A model generated the notes under the pieces. It was not told where the DNA came from and searched no databases. It was given only the letters and a program-made list of their open reading frames with translations. From Theocolax elegans (Eukaryota; Arthropoda; Insecta; Hymenoptera; Cerocephalidae): DNA of 64,000 nt. Positions 32,226-42,370 of this stretch are shown here, in pieces. The position numbers were made by a program, and so were the translations under genes. Positions within the stretch are counted from its first letter, which is position 1. Each line of letters opens with the position of its first letter. Location of the stretch: positions 22,633,365-22,697,364 of the forward strand of contig CM047431.1 of the NCBI GenBank assembly GCA_026168455.1, read 5' to 3'.

Positions 32226-33239
32226 CCAACATCGTGTTGACAACTGCAGAGAGATTTCTAACGGAAAATCAGAGCAAAAAGACGGTAAAAAGTGAACAAA
32301 GACTGGTTCGTTTCGTGTGTGGGTGTGAGGTTTTTCTCCCCACCAACCTCCACGTCGGCATGCGAAGCAGCACGGCCCCGAGAAAGGCAGAAAGAAGGAA
32401 GCCAAGAGTCGGCCGCTTTCCCGACCGTTGGAGTGAGAGAGATATAAGCACGAGGACGAGCTATCTCTCCTTTGCCCAGTCGTTTCCCGCCAAGACGCGA
32501 TATTTAGAGATGCGGTAAGTGGTGCACCACGTTTAGACCCGCGTGTCTACTTAATATTTCGCGTCCCGATTTACGTGGTACGGTCCAGGTGAGGAGGCGT
32601 TCCTCCTTTCCCCCTTCTCGTGACAATACCCGCACGGATAGACGGGTCGGTGGTTCGCGGGAGCCACTTCACGAGAGAAGGCGCGCGTGACGTAGGAAGC
32701 TTCTACGTTAGAGCTCTCTACGTCAGAGATACATACGTCATACGGTGTGACGTTGCCATCAGGTTAAGCAGCCGATCACATCCGGCGCGGTTGCTTGTAA
32801 CTCGTCGGTAAATAGATTTTAAATAATTCTTTTCGCGCTGACCTCGGGGGTAGTCATCGATACGACTCCCCATAAATTGTTAACGTTAATTTACTGTTTA
32901 TTTATTAATATTTAATTGTTAATTTAATAAATTGACTCGACGAGACAACCTTTCTCGCCGATTAACGAATAATACCGATTGTTGATAGTGTTTGTCCGGT
33001 TACCGTCCTATCCTAAGAATACCGCCCTCTCCGGTGTTTATCCTAGTTGGCAATTTTGGGCATAGGGCCCAACACACGGTATCTATGTCAAACGAGGTGT
33101 TTGGCGTTGTTAACGGCATTGCACGGGAATCAAAGGGATTCCCGGTCACATCGTGGGACTACACACTTAATGTTGGTAAGTTGGGACAAATTGGGCCTAA
33201 CCGTGGGCCTTACATATTCCCAGTACTCACCCCGTTACA
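32226..33239 (+). repeat. 5' LTR of A2, lacking its first ~130 bp
   Basis: Matches 40909-41924 with few differences and ends in GTTACA. The repeat that precedes it ends at about 32222-32226, inside the MITE-like tandem unit. A TGACGTA-rich palindromic block (32680-32760) and the polyadenylation region are kept. Confidence 0.88.
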
Positions 33240-33241
33240 AC

Positions 33242-33259
33242 TGGCGCCCAATACGTGTG
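33242..33259 (+). promoter_or_regulatory. Primer-binding site of A2
   Basis: TGGCGCCCAATACGTGTG starts two bases after the LTR. The first ten bases equal those of the tRNA-Lys (Lys1,2) primer-binding site known from retroviruses; the rest differs. Confidence 0.7.
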
Positions 33260-34240
33260 GATTTTGGATACAGGACATCGGAAAAATCAACAAGCACGAT
33301 ATAGTTGTTCAATTGTTAATAATATTGTTAATTAACAATTGGATAACTCGCGAACAATAACGAGGTCAACAGTCGCGTTTCGAAATTGTGAAGTATATTT
33401 CGGTACTCTTTCGTTCCCCCTCGAGGCGAGATTTGTTTATTAACAAATAGAATTGTTATAAACAAATAAAAATTTTCTTTATAACAAATAAAATTTTTTT
33501 TTTATTTTTCTTGTCTCGACTACTTAGTAGTAGACACAGGAAATTGGTTCTGGTCGAACATAGGTGACGCCACTAGAGAAAGGTCGCACAAATAGGAAAT
33601 TTGGTGGGTTTTCGAACGGAATCGATAGACCGACCAACGTTACTTGGAAATTGGGTAGTTTGGACCAAACTAAGTAACTAGCGCCATCTAGAGGAACGAA
33701 AGAACGCGAGACAGCGCGACATAACCTGGTGGCAATTAATCGGTTTAAATAAATTGTTTGCAAGTGTATGCAAGGTTTAACTGGTTTTTGCTGGCACAAA
33801 ACAGGAAGCTTATAACCTGGCTCAGACCTTTACAAATTGTATTATGGGTTATATTTTTGTAAGAGGTTAAGCGCGCGATAACTTTAATTATTTAATTTAT
33901 TTATTTATTGATTTATTTATTATTTATTATATAGTACCGTTAAGTTAGCGCAAGGTAAGAGCCAGGCGGTAGTTTATTGTAAATTTATTAGCAGATTTGT
34001 TAAAAATAGTTTAACCTCAGTAGTGCTTCCTGATCAAAGTAAGACAAGACTTACTTTTGTCATCCGGTTTTGTGCTTTAGCGGTTAGCTTAGGTAGAAGC
34101 AAAACCCAGTTACGCGGATTGGACATTTGGCAAATAAGGCCAAAGTTAAATATTCGACAGCATATAACCTTGCACACACATAGTGCCTCAAGCCAGCGAG
34201 GGACTTACTGTTAAACGTATAAACGACGCTACAACTGAAG
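33260..34240 (+). other. Leader of A2, about 1 kb
   Basis: Untranslated sequence between the primer-binding site and gag. The same leader appears antisense at 1-895 in copy A3, so it is a conserved part of the element. It contains AT-rich runs of TATTTATTATT type. No credible ORF. Confidence 0.65.
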
Positions 34241-36121
34241 ATGGCCGCTCAGCAGAAAGACGTCGATAGTCAAATCGATGCATGGATCGAGACACTCACC
34301 AGGGAGCAAATTGAATTACACCTGGACGCCTTGAACCTAAAATCGGCAGGCTCGGTTCATAGGAAAGCCGAGCGACTCCACCAGTGGCTATTAGGAAATT
34401 ATTCGACCCAGGAGTTTAACCAGGAGGAAGATGAAGCCACAGCAGTTCGCAGCCGTCTCCAACGGAGAAATAGGTGGCTGCAGATGCTAGGTGAACATCA
34501 AGACGAGAAGTCTGTTGAACCTAGCCAAGATCAGGAAGTGTATCTGGTACTGCGGGAGAACGCTGCGGTTAAAGACAACCTGCACAGGACGGTGCAGGAT
34601 TTCGATGACGTCGAGCTAGATGAAACGACGTCAGCCGCGACCAACACAGAGCCTCAACCCGAACGAGAGCAAGAATGGCTGTCATTGGTCTCAGAAGAGG
34701 GAAACATTTTTAAAATCCCTCGATCGTTCTCCGAGACCTTGGTGCAGCTTATCAAAAAAGTGAATGACCTTACTGTAAAGGTGGATAAGATGATGTCCGA
34801 GCGCACTCAAACCGCTCACAGCACGAGATTGGACGTGCCAACCAATCTCACCATGTGCTATTTCAGGACACATATACGTGTTATGGTCCTGATGTGAGTG
34901 AGATAGGTGAGGCGCAAGTAAATGGCGAGTTAGAACGCACAAGCGCCCCTCAGTCTAAGCCTGATGGAGCTTGGAAGGGGGGGGGGAATGCTCGCGAATC
35001 CCAGAGGATTCCTCAAGCGCGCATCTCGCCAAACAAGGATCGGACATTCTCAACACCAAGCTACTCTACGTCATCGAGGTTGAATGGAACATCTCGAGAC
35101 GTCGGCAGCATTGATAGGAAGTGGCTGGTCAAGTTCTCTGGCGACAAGAGCCAGAGCATCGATGCCTTCCTAACCAGGATCGAGGATTGCAGGATCCTGG
35201 CCAACCTGTCAGAGGACGAGTTATTGCCGTCACTCTCGGAACTTCTGACAGACACTGCCGCCACGTTGTTCCAGAACGAGAAACACAAGTGGCACTCCTG
35301 GCAAGATTTCGTGACTTCGGCTAAACGTTGGTACGGAATGACCCAACGTTTCCAGCAGAGGATCATCGCCGAGTCCAATGCATGGACTCAAGGTCCCGAC
35401 GAACCGGTTAGTGACTATATGACGTGCTCTATCGCAATAATGCGAAAGATAGTCCCTACGCCGACTGAAGCGCAGCAGCTCGATCATTTGTATAGGAAAA
35501 TGCTGCCACAGCTTCAACGGCTGTTCAAGAGAGCGGAAGTGAGCTCAATTGAACAAATGCTGGACCTCGCCACGGAAGCGGAGCAGATGATAGAAGGTGA
35601 GAAAGTATATCGTCCACCACCTACAGAGGAAGGGTCTCTGCTTCCTGAAATGGCGTATAAGCCGAAGTGGAAAAAAGGTTCGTCGAAGGCTAAGGTAGCT
35701 AGCCGCAGCAGCGGCCGCTGAGGTAAGCCCAGCCAAACCAAGCGAGCCAGACGTCGTCGACCGCATTGCAAAGATGCTGGAGGATGCGCTGCGGCCCATC
35801 GTCTCCCAATTGGCGTCGACGACCTGACAGTCCCGTAGGAGAAGCCCAATGTCTGGCTCTCCAAAGAAAGGCTCGCCGCCCAACCGATCTCCGAAGAGTA
35901 GGAGGTTTGGCAGACCTAATGGCCCGAGCAAGAGCTTCGGACACCGGCAGAAGAAGAAGAGTGCTAGTCCACAGAGAGAAAAAGTGAGGGAACAGCCGAA
36001 AAACCGAATGGGCTTGACTTTCGATCCGACTAAGCCTCTTACCTGCAAGGGCTGCGGGAAAATTGGATATTCCCTCAGGTACTGTCCGGTGTGCTCGGGA
36101 AACGCCAAAGGGAGCGGTTAA
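34241..36121 (+). pseudogene. A2 gag
   Basis: Three pieces. The first (34241-34897, true ATG, MAAQQKDVDSQ) is helical and has a SAP-like stretch LTREQIELHLDALNLKSAG near residues 18-36. The second (34855-35721) holds the capsid-like core: WLVKFSGDKSQSIDAFLTRIED, WQDFVTSAKRWYGM, and LYRKMLPQLQRLFKRA. The third (35849-36121) is basic and ends in the zinc motif CKGCGKIGYSLRYCPVC near 36043-36093. The normal knuckle His is Tyr here, as in A1, and an extra Cys follows. Two frameshifts separate the pieces. Gag would package the RNA in cytoplasmic particles. Confidence 0.85.
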
Positions 36122-36189
36122 CCGGGACGAAAACCGCGACCCAAGAGATTGAGTCCCCGCTGTCCCAGATGAGTTAGGGTCAGACCCGC

Positions 36190-36640
36190 TCCGACCGAGA
36201 GTATGGTCCAGAGAGTAGCGGAAATGGGCCTCAAAAGGAGGAACGGTCCCAAGAAGCCAGCAGACCAACCTCATCCTATAAACCAGAGAATGAGAGTCGT
36301 TGGTGGCTTTTCGTGGAAATTGAGGGCTTTCGTATAAGAGCCTTATACGATCCCGGAGCCACCACGACCGTGATGGAACCCAGCGGTCTGCAAATCGCCG
36401 CAGCATTGGGCAAGGAGCTCATTGTGGCAAACGCCGGACGCGTCAAGATGGCGGATGGAAGTTACCAACCGCTAAACGGTCATGTGATTTTACCTTTCAC
36501 TGTCGGGAAGGAGACACGTGAAGTAAGGGTAGCGATCATACCAAATCTTGACGCCGAATGCTAGGTCGGAGTAAATTTCGTACGTGCATTCAGAGCCGTA
36601 TTGGATCCGGATAGCTACCGCCTATTCCTCAAGGACAGCA
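36190..36640 (+). pseudogene. A2 aspartic protease
   Basis: The domain reads IEGFRIRALYDPGATTTVM, then VKMADGSYQPLNGHVIL, KETREVRVAIIPNLDAEC, a TAG at 36562-36564, and VGVNFVRAFRAVLDPDS. The active-site triad is Asp-Pro-Gly (GAT CCC GGA, 36350-36358), the same residue change as in A1 but with a different Pro codon. The nonsense codon replaces Tyr of family CYIGVNF. Confidence 0.78.
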
Positions 36641-37466
36641 GGCAGCAGATCCACCTCGAAGTTGCTGGAATAGGGAGTATGGCCACCCTCTCGTCCGCTG
36701 GGATAGCGGACACAACCGAGGCGGAAAGTGAAAAGCTGCGAGCGCTAGTAAGCAAAATGCTGTCTAATACTTCTCCCAATATCGGGCGAACCCAACTCAT
36801 AGAGCACTCGATTCACGTGGGAACAGCTCGCCCGATAAAGCAGAAGTATTACCCGGTGTCGGAGAAGATCCAGGAGGAGATGCACCGCCAGGTCCGAGAT
36901 ATGCTAGATTTAGAGATCATAGAGCCCTCGGACAGCGGTTGGTCAAGCCCCGTGGTGATGGTACGCAAGGAGAACGGATCACGTCGGTTTTGCATTGACT
37001 TTAGGAAACAAGGACTTTAGGACAGAAGGAATCGCGTCCTTATACGGCTTTTACATTCCCGGGGATGGGACTGCATCAGTTTAAGCGAATGCCATACGGA
37101 TTGGCATACGCCGGCGTGACCTTCCAACGCATGATTGACCAAGTGGTTGGTCCTGATCTCGAGCCCAATGCCTTTTCTTACCTCGATAACATTATTATAG
37201 TCACCGAGACATTTGAAGGGCACAAGAAGTATCTCGAGATGGTGCTGAAAAGTCTGACCGAAGCTAACTTGACAGTAAATAAGGACAAGTGTGTCTTTTG
37301 TCAAGATGAGGTGAGATATCTTGGCGTGCTGGTTAACAGGGGTGGAATTCGTCCCGACTCAGCCAAGACAGAGCCTATAAGGGTTTATCCGGCTCCCAAG
37401 TACCTCAAACAGCTTCGACGATTTCTCGGCATAGCGTCGTGGTATCGGCGTTTTATGCCGGATTAG
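36601..37466 (+). pseudogene. A2 reverse transcriptase, deleted and mutated
   Basis: The N-terminal half is readable (IKQKYYPVSEKIQEEMHRQV, DSGWSSPVVMVRKENGSRRF, CIDFRK) to about 37010. Compared with A1 3665-3821, about 112 bp are missing at 37010-37040. That removes motif A with its catalytic Asp and shifts frame. From 37065 the RT resumes (FKRMPYGLAYAGVTFQRMID), and motif C reads YLDN (37182-37190) in place of YLDD. RRFLGIASWYRRFMPD then ends at TAG 37464-37466. This copy cannot encode an active RT. Confidence 0.87.
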
Positions 37467-38218
37467 GCCACGATTGCCGAGCCGCTTACCCGTCTCACGA
37501 AGAAAAACCTAGGGTACGAGTGGTTAGATGAACAGGAACAAGCCTTCAGCAACTGAAGGCCCTGATCATGACTGCTCCAGTTCTTCAACGACCCAGTGCA
37601 GATGGACTGTTTAGCCTGCACACGGACGCGTGCGATACCGGCATAGGAGCCCTGCTCGTCCAAGAGATAGACGGGGAGGAAAGAGTCATTGAGTTTGCCA
37701 GTCGCATTCTCACAGCATCCGAAAAGAATTATAGCGTTACGGAGAGGGAATGCTTGGCCGTGGTCTGGGCTATTAATAAGTTCAGACCTTACATCGAAGG
37801 GTACCACTTCATTGTGAAAAAGGATCACAGTATTCTTCACTGGTTGTGTAATATGAGAAATCCAACCAGCCGACTAGCGAGATGGGCTTTAGAGCTTCAA
37901 GCTCATGACTTTGTCGTAGAGCACAGAAAAGGAGCTCTGCATCACGTTCCCGATGCCCTATCTCGCATGTATGAAGACGACCAGGCTACAGTAGTAGCAA
38001 TGTCGTGGGCTCAAACTACTCAAGATCCTTGGTGCCTAGACTGGACCAAGAACATTTCCGATAGACCTCGTGATTTCCCCGACTGGATAGTAGTCGGAGG
38101 AAATCTATACATCTATCGCCCCGACAAAGACTTAGAGGAAGTGATGGATGACGAGCAAGCATGGAAGCAGGTCGTACCCGTAGAGAATCGTCACTCTATT
38201 CTGAGAGTGTCACGATGA
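37467..38218 (+). pseudogene. A2 RNase H
   Basis: After a small frame change near 37550, the frame from 37568 shows TAPVLQRP, SLHTDACDTGIGALLVQ (Asp), SRILTASEKNYSVTERECLAVVWAINKF (Glu), VKKDHSILHWLCN (Asp) and LHHVPDALSRM. Next comes the linker into integrase. The frame is lost at about 38205-38262, in the first His of the zinc domain. Confidence 0.85.
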
Positions 38219-39530
38219 CCCCTCAGCTGGCCATCTCGGAAGGGAAAAGACATTCGCCTGCGTGGCCCAAAACTATTATTGGCCACGGTTCTACGCAGAA
38301 GTTGCAGATTACGTCAGGCGATGTCAAGTGTGCCAGCAATGTAAGGTCGAGCAACGTGCTCCATCAGGGTTAATGGGTCACCGTCAATCGGACAGACCAT
38401 GGCAGGTGGTATCAGGAGATATCACCGGCCCGCTTCCACGCTCTAGCCGAGGATACGAATACATCCTAGTATTCCAGGATTTATTCACGCGCTGGATTGA
38501 AGCAATCCTGATACGAAAAGCTAACGCAAAGACGATAGTCCGCGAGCTTCACGAACGAGTGATTAACCGGTTCGGCACCCCGGAAGTATTTCATTCGGAC
38601 AACGGGACCGAGTTTAAAAATAAACTCGTAGACGAATACCTCGAATCTAAGGGAGTGTATCATTCGACGACACCCCCTTATCACGCACAGGCCAATCATG
38701 TCGAGCGGGCCAATCCTGTCGAGCGGGCCAATCGGACCCTTAAGACAATGGTTGCGTCGTATATCCAGGATAAGCACAGCGACTGGGACGACAAGCTGCC
38801 AGAGGTAGTCTTTGCACTAAACACAGCGGTGCAAAGTTCTACTGGATGGAGCCCGGCTATGCTGAACTATGGTCGCCAACCCGAGGCGCCTAGTACAGCT
38901 TGTCGAGAGCTAGACCGACTTGCCCAGCAACAGTTTGAGTTCCGTAGACTGCAGGATTGGAACGACAAAGGCAAACAGTTGCCAAGACTGCACGAGAACA
39001 CAAATCGTCAGTCGGCTGTCAGTAAGGCCCGGTAAGCCGAAATCTTCAACTCACGACGAAGGCCAGCGGAATTCGAGGTAGGAGATCAGGTGTGGAAACG
39101 CAACCGGATCCTCTCGTCCAGCGCACAAGGTATCTCGGCTAAGCTTGCTCCGAAATACACAGGGCCATATCTCATCATCAGTAGGAAAGCTATGAATACC
39201 TACGTCATACAAGATGATCAAGGGGACCAAGAGGTATCTCATATAGAGCATCTGAAGAGATACGTCCCCGAAAATGATGCTGAACCAAACGATGAAGAGC
39301 AACCTACGAGATCTCAACCGTCGAGGGATCAACAGGTGAAGTGCCACCCACCTGTAGCGACCGAAGCCTCCCCTGCGAGGGAGTATAATGCGAGCGAGTC
39401 ACCTAGCGATGGGACTCGGTGTGAACCGCGTGAGACGTCGCGTACGTCCTTAGATAGGGCCCCCGCTATCAAACGACCACGTGGTCGTCCTCGGAAAGCG
39501 ATGCGACCGTGCGACGCTGATCCCCAGTAA
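38219..39530 (+). pseudogene. A2 integrase
   Basis: Zinc domain (YYWPRFYAEVADYVRRCQVCQQCK), then core: VSGDITGPLPRSSRGYEYIL (Asp), FHSDNGTEFKNKLVDEYL (Asp), HVERANPVERANRTLK (Glu). An 18-nt tandem duplication (38693-38710 and 38711-38728) doubles six residues around the catalytic Glu; A1 has a single copy. The frame stops at 39033-39035. It resumes at 39036-39530 with the GPY/F-like module AKLAPKYTGPYLII and a polar tail containing KRPRGRPRK, an AT-hook-like motif. Confidence 0.87.
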
Positions 39531-39631
39531 GACAGCATATAGATGCGCAGCCAGAAAGTGTTCCCCTTAGACGAGGACAAGGACGTCCTCGCGGATCAAA
39601 ATCCAAATAAAGAACAGTATCGTTTGAAACG

Positions 39632-40605
39632 ATGTTTTTGTTGCAGATGATCATCGAGGTTGAGCAGGAAGCCCTGGAGTTCCTCCGAGCCAGGATGATA
39701 GACACCCTGGCCATCCACGGCGAGATGCAGACGGCGGACGTCCTGTCTGCAGTAGTTGCTGCCGTAGATCATCGGCAGCAACAGCTCCAGGAGAAGCATC
39801 GCCGTGGCCAGGAGGATATTGCCGCCATCGTCCTAGAAGAGGTCCTGGAGGATGGTCAGGGCCAGGACACGGCCTACGTAGCGACCCCTGCGGACCGCTT
39901 GAAGCAAGCAAAGGGGACGATACCCATGCCCTCTCCATCGACGACAACATCCGCGACAGAAGAGCGGATGGAAAAGGAGGGCAATCCGGTATCGGATCGT
40001 CCGCAGGGGAAGACCGAGCCGGAACCAGCTAACACCAGACCCCAGCTCCGTCGTCCCCACTCCAACGGGTCCCAACCCGCAACCTCTGCGGCGACAAAGC
40101 AGGCGCGACCCAGGACGCAAGAAGAGGAGTGGCAGGAGACGGAGGCTGCCCTCAGGCACATGAAAGCCCTGAGGGTTCAGCTACGGGCAGCCGAACAAGA
40201 GGCCTTGGCAAAGTTCGATGCTTTTGCCGAGGCTCATCCGACGGCTCCCATCACCAAGGGTGTCTGGGGTGAGCGCGTTCAGGACCTCAAAAAGGAGCGC
40301 GAGGTCCTGGCAACGAGGTCAAGAGGAAGCGCGAGGAGGAGCACCAGCAGCGGCTGAGGATTGAGGCAGCCTATAGGCAGGCTGCTGAAGTGCACCGGCG
40401 TCTCCAGGAGAAAGCGGATGACGCTAAAAGAAGAGCCGCTGAGCTGGAGGCGCGGCTGCAGTCTCAGCCCTCCACGAGCGGAACAAGCGGTTACAAGGAA
40501 CCGAAGTGTCCGCTCTGCCGCTGCAAAGCGGTCGTTGACCCGAAGAAATGCCCGCGCTTCAAGGCGCACGCCGAATTCAAGGCGGGGCACAGGAAGCAGG
40601 GCTGA
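39632..40605 (+). CDS. Extra coiled-coil, Cys-rich ORF in the env position of A2
   Basis: I do not recognise this protein. A 241-codon frame opens at ATG 39632 (second in-frame ATG at 39647) and ends at 40357. A single-base frame change near 40300-40320 would join it to 40361-40605, making about 320 residues. It is rich in Glu, Gln, Arg and Ala. A helical N-terminus (EVEQEALEFLRARM) is followed by a Pro/Ser/Thr-rich middle, then long heptad-like charged helices, and finally CPLCRCKAVVDPKKCPRF near 40507-40560, a probable zinc site. I see no signal peptide, transmembrane segment or fusion peptide, so it is not Env-like. Sister element A1 lacks it. Confidence 0.75.
39635..39646 (+). promoter_or_regulatory. 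Splice-acceptor-like site before the extra ORF
   Basis: TTTTTGTTGCAG ends exactly one base before the in-frame ATG at 39647. Env of gypsy-type elements is made from a spliced subgenomic RNA, so the same route is plausible here. Confidence 0.55.
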
Positions 40606-40761
40606 GAGCCATAAGGAGCCAACGATCCAACCCCTCCAAATATATATAGATACTTGTGTTTTTTTTATTACTAAAGTTTTATAATAAAATTAAGGTATAC
40701 CTCCTGATTATTTATCCTCTTTCCTGTTCCTCGCGGTACAGAGTCCACATACAGAGTATGC

Positions 40762-40778
40762 GGAATCTGGAAGGGGGG
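40762..40778 (+). promoter_or_regulatory. Polypurine tract of A2
   Basis: GGAATCTGGAAGGGGGG lies directly before the 3' LTR. The same string precedes the A1 3' LTR. Confidence 0.8.
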
Positions 40779-41924
40779 TATAACGGTAAGCGAGTTACCG
40801 ATCAGGTGAGTAACCGGAAAGAGTATCGAGATTGATGCGCGCGCAAGGAACGCGCGCGAGAATCGTGCGCAAGGAGAATACCAGGGAAAATTCGCGCGCG
40901 ATCGGCAACAACATCGTGTTGACAACTGCAGAGAGATTTCTAACGGAAAATCAGAGCAAAAAGACGGTAAAAAGTGAACAAAGACTGGGGCGTTTCGTGT
41001 GTGGGTGTGAGGTTTTTCTCCCCACCAACCTCCACGTCGGCGTGCGAAGCAGCACGGCCTCGATAAAGGCAGAAAGAAGGAAGCAAAGAGTCGGCCGCTT
41101 TCCCGACCGTCGGGGTGAGAGAGAGAGATAAGCACGAAGACGAGCTATCTCTCCTTTGCCTAGTCGTTTCCCGCCGAGACGCGATATTTAGAGAAGCGGT
41201 AAGTGGTGCACCACGTTTAGACCCGCGTGTCTACTTAATATTTCGCGTCCCGATTTACCTGGTACGGTCCAGGTGAGGAAGCGTTCCTCCTTTCCCCCCT
41301 CTCGTGACAATACCCGCACGGATAGACAGGTCGGTGGTTCGCGGGAGCCACTTCACGAGAGAAGGCGCGCGTGACGTAGGAAGCTTCTACGTCAGAGCTC
41401 TCTACGTCAGAGATACATACGTCACACGGTGTGACGTATGCCATCAGGTTAAGCAGCCGATTACATCCGGAGCGGTTGCTCGTAACTCGTCGGTAAATAG
41501 ATTTTAAGTAATTCTTTTCGCGCTGACCTCGGGGGTAGTCATCAGTACGACTCCCCGTAAATTGTTAACGTTAATTTACTGTTTATTTATTAATATTTAA
41601 TTGTTAATTTAATAAATTGACTCGACGAGACAACCTTTCTCGCCGATTAACGAATAATACCGATTGTTGATAGTGTTTGTCCGGTTACCGTCCTATCCTA
41701 CGAATATTGCCCTCTCCGGTGTTTATCCTGGTTGGCAATTTTGGGCATAGGGCCCAACACACGGTATCTAAGTCAAACGAGGTGTTTGACCTTGTAAACG
41801 GCATTGCACGGGAATCAAAGGGATTCCCGGTCGCATCGTGGGACTGCATACTTAAGGTTGGTAAGTTGGGACAAATCGGGCCTAACCGTGGGCCTTACAT
41901 ATTCCCAGTACCCACCCCGTTACA
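40779..41924 (+). repeat. 3' LTR of A2, complete
   Basis: 1146 bp from TATAACGG to GTTACA. The start is TGTAACGG in A1, so the second base is probably a mutation from TG. It includes the ~130 bp lost from the 5' LTR, rich in GCGCGC runs (40830-40900). Confidence 0.9.
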
Positions 41925-42370
41925 ATATATATATATTTCAAAATTATGTATGGTATAATACGTAAATATTTTAAAATTGATAAAAATATCCGTTCCAATA
42001 TGGCTGCATTAAAAATAAAATAAATAATATAATATGGCATCTCGTATATTCGTATTTATTTTATATATTTTGTAATTTTTTGTTTCATTAATATCTAACC
42101 AAAGTTCTAAAATAATATCACTTTTTGCAGACAATGTATTCTAGCAAGTATTATCAAAATATTTTAATTGATATTTAATTAATGCTATATTAGACAATTA
42201 AATATTTTAAAATTTGTATATTTTATAAATAATTTTGTCATTAAAATGTCGCTTGATGTAGTCAATGAATTTTAAATTTGTTTATTTCTTCAGTATTTTA
42301 GTAAAAAAATGTCTCTTGATGCAGACAATGAATTTTAAATTTGTTTATTTCTTCAGTATTTTAGTAAATG

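Larger units (their letters stand above)
32226..41924 (+). mobile_element. Gypsy-type LTR element A2 with an extra 3' ORF
   Basis: Layout: 5' LTR (truncated), primer-binding site, long leader, gag, protease, RT, RNase H, integrase, extra ORF, polypurine tract, 3' LTR. The two LTRs are nearly identical over about 1 kb, so insertion was recent. Even so gag and pol contain several frameshifts and stops, a 112-bp RT deletion and a mutated RT motif C. It probably moved with proteins supplied by another copy. No target duplication can be checked because the first ~130 bp of the 5' LTR are missing. Confidence 0.92.

Noticed and set aside
32992..33360. 122-codon frame repeated at 41677-41958
   Set aside because: It spans the R/U5 part of the LTR and the primer-binding site; duplication of the LTR explains the match.
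39632..40605. Reading the A2 extra ORF as an envelope gene
   Set aside because: No signal peptide, no transmembrane segment, no furin-like site and no fusion-peptide pattern.
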